Positions 47,329 to 59,309 of a stretch of 64,000 nucleotides of DNA are shown here, one piece after another. Made by a program: the position numbers and the translations under genes. The notes under the pieces were generated by a model. That model was not told where the DNA came from. It made no database searches and saw only the letters and a list, made by a program, of their open reading frames with translations. Where the stretch lies: positions 19,282,103-19,346,102 of the forward strand of contig OX463854.1 in assembly GCA_949825065.1 (NCBI GenBank), given 5' to 3'. The stretch comes from Odontocerum albicorne (taxonomy: Eukaryota > Arthropoda > Insecta > Trichoptera > Odontoceridae). Each line of letters starts with the position of its first letter. The stretch's first letter is position 1.

Positions 47329-48068
47329 ACATCAAGGTGGACACCAGCATACTACTGTGTATTGTACATCAAGGTGGACACCAGCATACTACTGTGTGTT
47401 GTACATCAAGGTGGACACCAGCATACTACTGTGTATTGTACATCAAGGTGGACACCAGCATACTACTGTGTATTGTACATCAAGGTGGACACCAGCATAC
47501 TACTGTGTATTGTACATCAAGGTGGACACCAGCATACTACTGTGTATTGTACATCAAGGTGGACACCAGCATACTACTGTGTATTGTACATCAAGGTGGA
47601 CACCAGCATACTACTGTGTATTGTACATCAAGGTGGACACCAGCATACTACTGTGTATTGTACATCAAGGTGGACACCAGCATACTACTGTGTATTGTAC
47701 ATCAAGGTGGACACCAGCATACTACTGTGTATTGTACATCAAGGTGGACACCAGCATACTACTGTGTATTGTACATCAAGGTGGACACCAGCATACTACT
47801 GTGTATTGTACATCAAGGTGGACACCAGCATACTACTGTGTATTGTACATCAAGGTGGACACCAGCATACTACTGTGTATTGTACATCAAGGTGGACACC
47901 AGCATACTACTGTGTATTGTACATCAAGGTGGACACCAGCATACTACTGTGTATTGTACATCAAGGTGGACACCAGCATACTACTGTGTATTGTACATCA
48001 AGGTGGACACCAGCATACTACTGTGTATTGTACATCAAGGTGGACACCAGCATACTACTGTGTATTGT
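47329..48068. repeat. 37-bp minisatellite, 20 copies
   Basis: The unit 'acatcaaggtggacaccagc' plus 'atactactgtgtattgt' is repeated 20 times almost without change; the second copy has one substitution (gtgtgttgt). The unit contains no stop in any plus-strand frame, and 37 is not a multiple of three. All three plus frames therefore stay open, giving three overlapping ORFs of 270-291 codons with a 37-residue period. The unit's reverse complement continues the LINE frame ending LMYGSETW, so the array arose from LINE coding DNA. It ends 132 bases before Nedd4 exon 48201-48280. Confidence 0.97.
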
Positions 48069-48200
48069 CATTTTTGCTACTTTTATATTGCGTGGTTGTT
48101 GTATATTACATTGAGTGCTCCGTTTACTTTGTTTCCTGTCTTTCAATAAAAATCATTTATCCACTATATTACAAATAAAGTAATAAATATTTCTTTTCAG

Positions 48201-48280
48201 ACTGACGAAAACTGTTGCTTGCTTCGGTTAAAAGTTATTGCTGGACATGCATTGGCCAAGAAAGATATCTTTGGAGCGAG
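48201..48280 (+). CDS. Nedd4: Nedd4 exon, start of C2 domain
   Basis: The acceptor is ttcttttcag (48191-48200) and the donor gtatta at 48281. Frame: TDENCCLLRLKVIAGHALAK, then KDIFGA and a split Ser. This is the first beta strand and loop of the Nedd4 C2 domain (LRLKVIAGHALAKKDIFGASDPYV is the family pattern). It begins in phase 0, so it can follow either 43717-43770 or 23219-23377. Confidence 0.93.
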
Positions 48281-48289
48281 GTATTAAAT

Positions 48290-50600
48290 GATTTTAATTT
48301 TTTTCATGAAATATCATATATGCAATTTTAAAGTAATTTTATTTATTTATTAAGGAAAACAAAGATACATATTTTATATATGAAAAAAAAAACACTCAAA
48401 TATAAATGAACTAAAGCATATAATATTTACACATATATTATGTTTTCCAATTATTCAATCTGTTATTGTTAAAGAAAGCAATATTTTTGTCTTATTAAAT
48501 ATAACAATACGAGATGAAATATAAAACAAAATTGTATGAATTGAACAAAACCAGCAAAAAATGGTAAATATAGTGATTGAACTTAAATGATAAACAGAAA
48601 ACTATGCTTGAACTTATGTTTCTAAAACAGAACAAATATGAGTTCTATCATGTGCATGTGCTCTTCAGCGAAACCTTAAAACTGGGAAGTACATGTGATT
48701 AAATATATCAATCCTATTTTCATACTTCTAATTAAAACTTCTACATACGAGTATTACTAATATAATGAGATTTCCATAGGCATTTGACATAGAAAGTGTT
48801 TGTGTTTTTGGAGCTAATTCTATGAACAAAGATTATTTTTTTCCAAAAGTGCAGTGCAGTCGACTCCATAATTGAACACTTTATATAAGAATATGGTGTC
48901 TAGAAATAAGCACCTGTCTATAAAGGGTTCAAGTATTGCATCATCCAAATTGAGGTTGTGTCTATTGATGGCTCTCAGAAAACAGGATTTGATTTGTGAT
49001 ACTTGTATATGTATCTTTGAATACCATATATATTCATTTTATCCACCTTAAATTCAACAACTGTGGCTCTCCCAGGTAAAACAGTATGCTAATATTTTGC
49101 ACAATCATTTGATTGTGAAACACATTGGACCTGAAACTCCCAGGAGAAAGGGTTTCTAGGCCACAGAGAAGTTGTCATTTTGTGTATTTTTCAGGTGTAA
49201 CAATTTCACTCAAACTTTTCAGTCTTTATTTATTTGTTTAAATTAATGGTTTCATACATACTATATTTGTTCCAATATGCATTTCAAATTTATGTGAGTA
49301 ACTTTATTAAGGAAAAAATAATTATTTCTGAACGTTTAACATTGGCAACAAAGTTCAAAAACAATAATATTTATGCAAAATTAAAGAATGAACGCAACCT
49401 TAGAAAGTTGTGGGTAATTAAGGAGAAAAAAATATTGTACTCTTCATGGATTTGGGTTATTAAATGTGTCATATTTTGATCAGAAAGTAATTACAGAAAA
49501 TATTATATTTCTCTGATTTTATATCAATTGAAGGGTAAACAATTTTTTTTTCAGAAAAATATAAGTATATTCCATCCAAAAAAATAAGGGTTCTTTAGAC
49601 TTTTTTTATAATTAAATCACTTCTAGCGGATTTTTTTTGCTAAGTAGTTAATATGATTTAATAAATCCTAGTCAAAAAAATCTTGATTATCAAACTAGCA
49701 TAAATTTTCCTTTAAATCTCCTTCAAAGTTCTTTTCTTGAGATGTATCATAATATTAATTATCTTAACGCTTCTCCCATTCCTGGAAACATTTTTTTGGA
49801 GTCGTGTTTTGTCACTGTGTCTAAAGCCTTCTGTGTTCAGTAGCGAATCTTTTCCCATTCAGTCGCATTTTTTATTTTGGGAACATAAAGAAATCACGGA
49901 GAGGGATAACTAAAAGAGGCTATGGAAATGTTGATAAAAGATGACTTAAATAAATTTTTCCAATAATGGAGGAAGTACTGGGACAAATGTATCGCATCTT
50001 AAGGAAAATACTGAAAGGGATTTGCTGTAAATTTTATAACAAAAAGTTTTTAACAATTCTGGGAATGTTTGTTTCTTCCTTTGTAAATGCTATAATAAAT
50101 GAATTCACATTCAATAAGTTCTGGTCAATTCCAATGTAATTAGTTCAAAACATTGTTAATTAGACTTACGAAGCCAGAATGCCAAGGAAACTTAAAATTG
50201 TAGGAATAAAAACTTTTCGCAAGCCATCTGAAGTTCTGAAGTTATTCCAAAGTGACAAAAAATTGTAAAATTTAAAAATAGATGTCACACAAATAGCACA
50301 TTATTATCAATAACAATTAAGATAGTTCTGATTTGTAATAACAGATGTGGCAGTATTTTTTCACTTTCGTAAATAAAATGAGGTCATTATATTAATTCAA
50401 TTATAAAATTGAAATCATTTCTTTTTATCCACATCCTGATGTAGTGTTGAATAAATAATAGTTGTGAGTGAAGATTTTATAGTTTAGTCATTCAGCCATC
50501 AGATAATATATAGGGGCTGTATTGTTGTGTTTAATGCAGTTTTTTATTCTGCAAATTGGTATAAAATGTGTTTATAGGAGTTGAGTAATAATCCTGTGAA
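48290..50600. other. Nedd4 intron, no gene seen
   Basis: AT-rich intron sequence. The longest ORF (49234-49479) is Lys/Asn/Ile-rich chance coding with no family resemblance. Confidence 0.5.
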
Positions 50601-50611
50601 TGTTTTATATA

Positions 50612-51770
50612 ACTCATCGATCAATAAGTCCCGGGATTAACTACTAAAACAACATTTGTTTGCCAAAATTCTTCTTTATTCATCAACATAGTCTCCTTCA
50701 AGAGCGATACATTCATTCCAATGCTTTCCTATCTTTTCTATGCTAGCCGTGTAGAACGATTTATCTTTGGTTTCAAAATAGGCGTTAGTTTCGGCAATCA
50801 CTTCTTCATTGGAGCCAAATGTCTTTCCCTGGAGCATCTCTTTGAGGTCTGCAAACAGCCAATAGTCGCTGGGGGCCAAATCTGGAAAATACGGTGGGTG
50901 TGGAAGCAATTCGAAGTTCAACTCATGCAATTTTGCTATCGTTACCATAGACTTGTGACACGGTGCATTGTCCTGATGAGAATGAAGAGAACTTTTTTCT
51001 TCATATGGGGCCGTTTTTTTTGCTATTTTTACTTTCTATTCGCTATTGATGGTTTTTCCCATTTCAAGGTGATCGATGAATATTATACCATGCGCATCCC
51101 AAAATACGGAGGCCATAACCTTCCCGCCCGACTGTTGAGTTTTTGGTCGCTTCGGATGACTTTCACCGGCTGCTCTCCACTCAGCTGACTGCCGATATGA
51201 TTCCGGAGTTTAGTGGTGGATCCAAATTTCATCCATTGTCACATACCGACGCAAAAACTTTTGTTTATTTCACATAAACAGGGCCAAACAGCGCTCTGAA
51301 TCATCTATGCGTTGTTGTTTCTGTTCCATTGTGAGCAAATGCGACACCCATTTCGAAAAAAGCTTTTTCATGATCAAATGTTCATGCTAAATAGTGTAAA
51401 CACTACCAAATGATATCTTCAGGATGTCAGCTATCTCATGCAACTTTACTTTGCGATTTTCCATCACGATTTTTATTTTTATTTTTCTGGTGTAACAGCC
51501 TCATTTGGATGACCAGAGCGTTCAGTATCATTTGTGTCTGTACGGCCATATTTAAAAACAGCATACCACCGACAAATGGTTGTTTTCCACAGAGCAGAGC
51601 CCGAATAACATTTTTAAGCTATCGCTGAGTTTGAACGGTATTTTTTCCCGTTAGAAAGTAATGTTAACACGAAATTCAGTTTTTTCCAGAAAGTAAACAC
51701 GAAATTCAGTTTTTTCCATTGTTTTGAAAATTGGTGTGTGTGAAAACAGTTTTTTCCATTGTCTGTATTG
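50612..51770 (-). mobile_element. Mariner family F copy 1, right end lost
   Basis: The left terminal repeat 'actcatcgatcaataagtcc' follows a TA. An open minus frame (50676-50948) reads ELNFELLPHPPYFPDLAPSD and ends ALEGDYVDE. Upstream parts (HQDNAPCHKS; SVFWDAHGIIFIDHLE; MDEIWI region; HTH) are readable in several frames to about 51640. The 5' end is rearranged: 'aacacgaaattcagtttttt' occurs twice (51667 and 51697), and the right terminal repeat is absent. Same family as 59310-60554. Confidence 0.88.
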
Positions 51771-52494
51771 GTGTGTTATTTTTGTTTACATAATGGAAAT
51801 TAACAAAATATAATATTAAAAAACACACCTACCTGAAATTTCATTATTGGTCCTGTGCAATGTGCAATGAATTTTTAATCACCAATGGCCAATTAATGCA
51901 CTCTTTTTGATAAAAAATTTAATTGAATGAAAAATGTATAAATACAGACAATGCGAGTTTCAATTAAAAACCGTATTTGTTCATAAATATGTAAAGTCGT
52001 ATTTATGAACATATACAGATTTCAAATTTCATCTGGAGTGCTTCGATAGGTATTTGAAATTGATTTTACTGGTAAGAAAAAGAAATACTGCCATTTCTGA
52101 TTTTCGAATTTATTTTATTATAAAAAAAGTGAAATAACCCTATAACTTTCCATGTATGGCCCCAAGAATTCAATTCACACCCACTCTTTTAGATTGAGTT
52201 TGAAACGTGCCAAACCAGCCTGTCCAATGCCATATCATTGACTCGAGGCGTAGCTGGCATAGGTTCTTGGTTGCTTATTACATGTTTTACTCGATCATCC
52301 TACTTCTACTTGGATATAACTCAAATATATTCTTTGTAAATTTATGTTCTTGCATATGGACGAAATGTCCAAGTAAGGTTTCTGAGTTTATGTCCAAATT
52401 CTTACTGTTTTATGTGCAAATTCTAAACTCGATTAAGAGGGCCTTTTTTTGGTATGTGTCCTACAATATTAACTGGAAATATTTTATCTTGCAG

Positions 52495-52576
52495 TGATCC
52501 ATACGTCAGGGTGGATCTTCACACAGTTAATGGAGACTTGGTGGTGGAATCAGTTTTTACAAAAACAAAGAAAAAG
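52495..52576 (+). CDS. Nedd4: Nedd4 exon, C2 domain
   Basis: The acceptor is ttgcag (ending 52494) and the donor gtaaat at 52577. It completes the split Ser and reads DPYVRVDLHTVNGDLVVESV, then FTKTKKK, ending in phase 0. The Asp of SDPYV is a calcium-loop position of C2 domains. Confidence 0.94.
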
Positions 52577-52579
52577 GTA

Positions 52580-53900
52580 AATAAATACTTTGGTTAGGCA
52601 TTTTAAAAATCAATAAATCAGGGGAACAGGGTATGACTTATGGAGAAAAAATATCATTTTAAATAAAATGCAGTTTTGAAAAAATAATCAAAAAGTAAAT
52701 TAGCTTGTGATTCAATATTTTAATTTATTTTACTTTTGATACAGGTTTAACCCAATCACATTAAACAAAATGTATAATGTAAGACAAAATTTAAATAAAT
52801 AAAGGTCTAAAAATAATAATGATGGGAACAATGGTTATTCATGCTTCTTTGTGAATTGGCTCAGTTATGCTTACACAGAATGAGTTCAATCTTCAGTTTA
52901 TCCACCGAGATATAGAAGATATAAATATCAAAAATTTCATTCAACAAGCTCATTCCATTCGCAAGTGTGGTGATTGTTGCATTGAAAAAAATCTTAATTC
53001 ACTATGGAGTAAATAATTATCAGGTACAATAAACAAAATTTTGTCAATGAACAAGGGATTTGCTATTTATCTTCAAGTAATTTGTATATGTACAAACATT
53101 ATGAGATCTTTTCTAATGCTTAAGGAGCAGTAAGTAGCTAATTATACCCATCAAAAAATGTTGGAATAGAGCCATAGGTAAAATCCATATTTCCTGGAAT
53201 TAAGGTGTCGTATAAATCTCTTTTGGACTCTCAGCTATGTGACAATTTATAAAAAATTTCAAACTATAATATCATGGGATGAAGAAAAATAGAGATGTTA
53301 AGTGAATTTGAGTTCTTATTATATTTTTTGCACATAATTTTTTATAATTTCACGATTGAAACATTCTTGATATTAAATCATGAAATAAATAAACTAAAAT
53401 TTCTTTTACTTTGGATGGTATACTTGAAAAATTGCGTTGAAGTTTCTTTCAAACATTAATTATTTTGACCTCTGTGAGATTAAATATGCCGAGTATCTTA
53501 TCCTATTTTTTGTATTGACTTAAAATATTAATATAAACTTGTTAATATTTTTTATATAACTTTAATTATGGCACTCGATACAATATAAATTATTCATAGT
53601 TACTTGAATACTTTTGCTCACTCAATAGAATATTTTCCTTTATATTTTATGCTCTTTGGAACATAAAGAAGTATATTCAATAATCTACTGACCAGATGTC
53701 AATCATTAAACATGAATAGATTTTGTTTCTAGAAATTTTCTGACTTTCCTTACGCTTTATCAAATATTCACTTATGTCTTGTTCATTTTTATTATAATAA
53801 ACTTAGTTTTTGAAAATTAAAGTCTTGCTAAAATCAATAATACTCTACTCACTTAAAGAATGAATTTATTTTTGTTGAAGAGAAATCTAAAATCAATGCA
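52580..53900. other. Nedd4 intron, no gene seen
   Basis: AT-rich intron without a recognised feature. Confidence 0.45.
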
Positions 53901-53904
53901 TTAT

Positions 53905-55910
53905 TTATGGCTCTTCAATATTTATATCGAACCATGTGCCAACAAGATGATAAGATCTATTTCCCTGGGCTTGAGGAAAATGCAGCAGGTGTCAGAGTTG
54001 GTGAACAGATGTCTGAATGGTTTTGTATTAAGAAAGGTGTCACGCAAGGAAGTGTGATGTCTCCATGGCTCTTCTATATTTATATTAACTTGTGTGAACA
54101 AGATTAAGAATAAAACGAGAGACGTAAAAATGTCAAATTTTGTCATGAATGGTTTATTGTACAGACAAGTGGCGGAAAATGATTTAGCAGTGTTGCTTTA
54201 AAACATATATGCAAAGAGCTTAGAACAAAAATGAAAAATGAAGTAAACAAGTGAAAAGTGACTGTTTGTTAAAAGGGGATTCTATATCATGCAGCCCATG
54301 TAGTGTGAATATTTGCACTGTACGAATAAACAATGAAAAATTATGAAAATAAAGGATTATGAAAAGATATCTGTCCTCTTGGAAAAGGGACTTGGCATGA
54401 TGGTGTATATATGTATCTGTAGAGGAATTTAACAATATAAATAGTGCAGCATAATGTATGCGAAAATTGAAGGCACTATAAAGGTTGGAAGGAAAAAAGT
54501 CAGTGCATGGTGGGATAAGGAAGTTAAGGAATGCGTGAAAGAGAAAAATAGAGTACGGAAAGTATTTATTGAAGCAAAATCAGGAAATAGTGATGAAGCA
54601 ATGAAAAAAAAGAGAGTATAAATAATGGAAGATTAAAATAAAAAGATTGTTTCAGGAAGTTTCATGAATGTGGAGGGAAATATGAAAATAATTTGGAAAG
54701 AAGTAAAATCCGAGGAAAAAATTATGCGGGTAGTATGAGTGGAATCAAAGATAAGAATGGAAGGATTTTGTCAGAAGAAGGAATCGTTAGTTCGAGATGG
54801 AAGGAATATTTTGAAGAATTGCATCAGATTTTTGTGGATCAGATTTTCTCTTTACGTATGGTTGTAGAAAATGTGTGGCAAAAAATAAGAAACTGTACTG
54901 TGCATTTGTGGACTTGCAAAAGCATATGACTGAGTGAAAATGTTTAGTGAATATGGTGTTAAATGTAAATTAATCTTTGTGTTGCGTCATTATATACTGA
55001 AAGTAGAGCATGTATTAGAGTAAACGGTGACAGTCAATGGCTGATATTTCCAAGATCAAATGAGAATGTATGCGGATTGATGTATTTTGTCGACGTGGTA
55101 GTGTTAGAGGAGAATGAAGATGAATTAGAGCCTCATAAGAAAATTCTATGAGAAATTTAAGAGAATTATCTGAGAATGAATGTTGCGAAATCCAATGTCA
55201 TGGTGATAGAAAAGTGTGAAAGGAAAAGCAAATGTGATATATAAGTGAGTAATGTAAAATTAGGGCAAGCTGAAGAATTCTGCTATTAAGCTAGTATTTT
55301 CTCAAATGATGGAAGTTACGAGGATATTGAAAGGCTTGTAGCAAAAGGAAACAAAGTCAATAGGGTACTAAATCATATATATTCGAACTGAATAATATCA
55401 AATTCTATTAAAATCAGAAGATGATAGTCCACAACATAATTTTAGTATCAATTTTGATGTATGGGAGTGAAACGTGGACATGGATTAAGACCTAAAAGAG
55501 CCGAATAAATACTGTAAAAATGTGTGCAATTAGAAGAATACATGGAGTGAAGTGATTAAGAATGAATGTGAACTTAAGGCTGATGTGTTGAGTAAGATGA
55601 AGAAGAGCACTCTGAGATGCTTTGGGCACATGGAACGAATTAATAAAGAAAGACTGACAAAACATCTATAGAGTGCAACTGGGAATGGAAGGCGTAGTAG
55701 AAGAAGACCAAGGAAAATATAGTTGGATTAAGTGTATGATATTTTAAGAGAAGAAAATGTTAAAGTCAGAGAAATCATACAGGCTTTACAAGTAGGTGTA
55801 TGGATGTAGAAGAGGCGAAAGATGTGTGTTGCGATATGAAGTCTGGCGCTCTCTCCTCTCTACCTACCCCGACAGGGAGACGACTTGATGTATGTATGTA
55901 TAATGTATAA
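53905..55910 (+). mobile_element. LINE family L, longest copy, rearranged
   Basis: Plus-strand pieces in order. At 53907-54107: GVRVGEQMSEWFCIKKGVTQ then GSVMSPWLFYIYINL, the RT 'GVRQGCVMSPWLFNIY' motif. At 54480-54620: KKVSAWWDKEVKECVKEKNR, the endonuclease-RT linker. At 54720-54820: KDKNGRILSEEGIVSSRWKE, then YFEELHQ. At 54885-54920: KLYCAFVDLQKAYD, RT motif A. Weak RT remnants follow. At 55575-55690: LSKMKKSTLRCFGHMERINK. The 3' end at 55835-55905 has 'ctctctcctctctacctacc' and 'gacagggagacgacttgatg' followed by tgtatgtatg. The first RT piece lies ahead of the linker, so two copies or a rearrangement are joined. Multiple stops. Confidence 0.85.
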
Positions 55911-56171
55911 TTATTGAAGTAGTGATAAAAGTATTCTGTGTAAGTTATGTTGGTAATACATATGACCAACATGTATGACAATGGACAGTGAGTGGCTCAA
56001 AACTAACTCCTGCCTACTCTAGTGGTTCAAAACCCCGAGTTTCAATTAGCAGGGCCAAAAACAAGTTTGTCTCTCGGCCACGCTCTTGAGCATGTCCACA
56101 TCATCGCATATGTTGCGGAGTTGCATACAAATGAATGAATAAAATCATGGTATATGTAAAAATAACGGGTA

Positions 56172-57388
56172 TCCTAACAAGAGTGCAAGATTAAATTTTT
56201 TAATAAAATGCATAATTTATTAGAAAGTACCAATATTTTTGTTTCAGCATAAAGTACACACATTGCGTGTGAAAATATCCGACAGATATTCTTCACAACT
56301 GCTGGCACACTTTTATTTTGACAAAATTTTCAATTACATTTTTGCATAATTATGGATTCAACTCGTCAATGATGCATTGAATATCCTCCTTGAACTCGGA
56401 AATTGTTGATTTGTTGGCGTATACGTGAGATTTCACAAAACCCCAAAGAAAGATTTCCCACAATGTCACATTGCACAATCTCGGTGACCAATTCTAGTCG
56501 CCATTGCGTGAGATGACACAGTGAGGAAATTTCTCTTACAATTCAATTGTTTCACAGTGTGACAGGTTGCACTGTCCTGCTGGAACCGTATGTCTTCCAC
56601 ATCCATACCGTTAAATTGAGACCACAAAAATTCAGTTATCACATTGCGATAACGCATGGCATTCACTGTTAGTACATTGCCGGCCGCATTTTCGAAGAAC
56701 AATGGTCCAATCACTCTGTTAGCCCAAAATCCCCTCTATACAGTGGTTTGTGTTGCATGCATTAGCTTCTCAAGAATCACTCGAGGATTTTCTGCGTCCC
56801 AAATCTGACAGGTTTTTTAGTTCACGTACCCATTGAGTTTAAAATGCGCCTCATCACTAAAGAGGATTTTCATAGAAAAATGCCATGGTTTGCCATCACC
56901 CAATTGACAAATGCAAGAGACTGAAAATGGTCTGTTCTTGCGTCAGTTGAATCTTATAAGCATGGAGATGCAGATCTTTTGTGAGAATTCGCTGAAAGTT
57001 ACTTCTTGAAATGTCCAATTGCTGTAAACGATGGCAAATTTAGGTTCCTAGACTTATGACAACACTTTCAGTCACTGAGATAATGTTTTCAATAGACTGG
57101 CTGGTACGAAGATGCACTGGTGTTTTCACGTCCACAATTCAGTTTTCTCGATCAATATTTGAACTGTAGACTGATTTGGTACATTTCGTCGAATGAAAAA
57201 TTTCACGCAACTGTTTTCACAAAACTTTCCCCATATTTGTAATGAGTTTTCACTATAATAATGCGTTGTTCGTTCCATGACTACTATATAATCACAATAT
57301 ATCTACATGACAGCTGTGAAATTTTCAGCATTGCCAAAATGACAATACGAAAATGGCACACAATTCAAATCTTGCATTCTTATTGGGA
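56172..57388 (-). mobile_element. Tc1/mariner-superfamily element, family G
   Basis: The ends 'tcctaacaagagtgcaagat' and, inverted, 'atcttgcattcttattggga' form the terminal inverted repeats. A TA precedes the left end. On the minus strand FFENAAGNVLTVNAMRYRNV, then ITEFLWSQFNGMDVEDIRFQ and QDSATCHT are readable (56466-56714). This is the segment with the second catalytic Asp in an IS630/Tc1-mariner group common in insects. Other parts are shifted or stopped. The right end lies 130 bases before the 39-bp Nedd4 exon. Confidence 0.82.
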
Positions 57389-57518
57389 CACCAAATTATA
57401 TAAGATACTTAGGAAATGCTATCAATTTTATCTAATGGTTCAAAATGATATGCTAAACAATGCTAATCATCAATTATTTATATAATAATAACCAAAATAC
57501 AATTAATTATATTTTCAG

Positions 57519-57557
57519 ACACTGAATCCAGTTTGGAATGAGGAATTTATATTTAGG
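57519..57557 (+). CDS. Nedd4: Nedd4 micro-exon, C2 domain
   Basis: A 39-bp exon between attttcag and gtaagt. It encodes TLNPVWNEEFIFR in phase 0 on both sides. This is the most conserved C2 signature of Nedd4 proteins (KTLNPxWNEEFxFR). Too short to stand out without the flanking exons. Confidence 0.95.
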
Positions 57558-57559
57558 GT

Positions 57560-58700
57560 AAGTTTCAATCTCTATTTTTTTGTATTGATTTTATTGTTCG
57601 GTATTAATGTAGTAAAAAAGTTCTAGAAACAGTGCATGAGTTGTATATTTCAGGGCTTATAATAAATGATAAAGATGGATGCTAGAAAGGTATCAAATGT
57701 TGCGTCAAAAAAAAGGTGTAATGAAAAGACCCTTTTAACCCCTACCCTTTTTAATGTATTAAATTACCCATACATTGTTTTGTGAAAAAATAGTATACAT
57801 TTAAATGAAAAAAACACAGGTGACAAATATACAGTGATGGTCTTTTTCGACAATATTACATTCTTTATGTTATATGAAATGAAAAATAAAAATAGTGTCA
57901 TAAAAACTGAATTTGAAGTATAATTTAAACTGTTTAAAAAAATAGTGAACAGTAAGTAAAGTACATTGTAAGTGTTAAGAGTACATTTACATTTCAAGTA
58001 TTTAGTTTACCGATAAAAGGGTTTGTTTACCTGTTTCTGACTGTTTTATGATAAATGTAATAAAGTTAAAGTGCACTTTAAATGCGCTGTGAATTAATAC
58101 AGCAAAGGCTCGCTGATAGATCGGTGCATTGGTCAGTGAAGGTTAATCCACTTAAAGGCAACTAGTCAGAGCTCTCTTATTTCTAATTTTCTTCTATGGA
58201 ATAGAAACTTGGACTTTGAAGTCCCATGATCATTAGTGAATAGGCACATGCGGGATATGGTTTTGGAGACAGACTTAGATCATTAGGAAAACTAAGCATT
58301 CTTTTCTACACGAGCACGACGTGAAAGTTCAAACATCGGTGAACTGCCTTTAATACGTATAACTTTTTTTTTATGCATTGGCAAGCAAGACCTTATACAA
58401 TTTGATAAAAAAAAAGGCATCTCATTAGTGTCACTAAATATATAATGTTTGAAAATGTGATTAAAATTAAGATATCAACAATGAATAACAAGGTTACCCA
58501 CCTACCAAATCATTCACACTATCAATGTTATCATTGCAAACATTTGTCTTTTAATGAAATCGATTGGCACATCTTTCTGATCAATAGGTCTTACCTCACC
58601 TGCATGACTATTAATTTCTTAATTTGCATATTGTTTGGCATATAATGTTATTCTTTATAAAATTTAATTTTTATTTTATTTTGTTGGGATTATCAATTTG
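57560..58700. other. Nedd4 intron, weak LINE trace only
   Basis: AT-rich intron. Near 58160-58230 the plus strand reads 'LIFFYGIETWTLKSHDH', a possible RT C-terminal relic, too short to call. Confidence 0.4.
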
Positions 58701-58716
58701 ATTTTATGAATTTCAG

Positions 58717-58895
58717 GTTAGACCGTCTGAACACAAGGTGGTAATGCAAGTGTTTGATGAAAACCGCCTCACCCGTGATGACTTCCTCGGCATGGTGGAG
58801 ATTGTGTTGTCGGGTGCACCCCGTGAGGGCCCCCCTTCGGCAAATAACCCCACGCCACAACCTGCCAAGTACGAGCTGCGACCTCGAAGGTCCGT
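58717..58895 (+). CDS. Nedd4: Nedd4 exon, end of C2 domain
   Basis: The acceptor is tttcag (ending 58716) and the donor gtaagt at 58896; it ends with two bases of a Val codon. Frame: [20 protein letters not shown], then [20 protein letters not shown] and [23 protein letters not shown] is a near-invariant Nedd4 C2 block. The insert [19 protein letters not shown] before YELRPRRS is where family members vary. Confidence 0.95.
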
Positions 58896-59004
58896 GTAAG
58901 TAGTCCTGACCCCAGCATGCCGGGTCGCTGCATGTGCATTTCCTACTTTAACCAAGGCTTGGTTTGTATGCTTAAAAAATTGTGTGATGATTCTCAAAAT
59001 CAGT

Positions 59005-59165
59005 ACTGTGGCCGCAGGTTAGCATCCTCGCCTCGGGCTCAATTTTCGAGTTTTAATTGGTGGATTTTTTCCATCTGAATTTGTTTCTGGCACTTAGTGG
59101 GTGCTTAATATAAATTCTTGGGGCAATCATTGTTAAGAGATAGCGCTATATAAATTCTTAGTTTT
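59005..59165 (+). repeat. Possible tRNA-derived SINE
   Basis: 'gtggccgcaggttagcatcc' is A-box-like and 'ttcgagttttaattggtgg' B-box-like. The piece ends 'agatagcgctatataaattc', a tail style seen in SINEs. Weak. Confidence 0.35.
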
Positions 59166-59309
59166 TTTAAATTTTAGTATAAAATTCAAGTTTGTTGGAT
59201 TTTTCTTATCAGTTGATTAAATCTTATTAAACTGCACTGCGTAGTCAAATTTCTTTCACAAAATTGTTAAAAGTTTTATATAGCCATCGTTATTATAATT
59301 TCTTACGTA

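Noticed and set aside
47329..48068. Regular repeats resembling a CRISPR array
   Set aside because: Units are head-to-tail with no unique spacers, in a eukaryotic genome. It is a minisatellite.
47266..48178. Three overlapping ORFs of 270-291 codons with 37-residue repeats
   Set aside because: They are the same 37-bp minisatellite read in three frames. No start context, splice signal or family resemblance, and the unit derives from LINE DNA in the opposite orientation.
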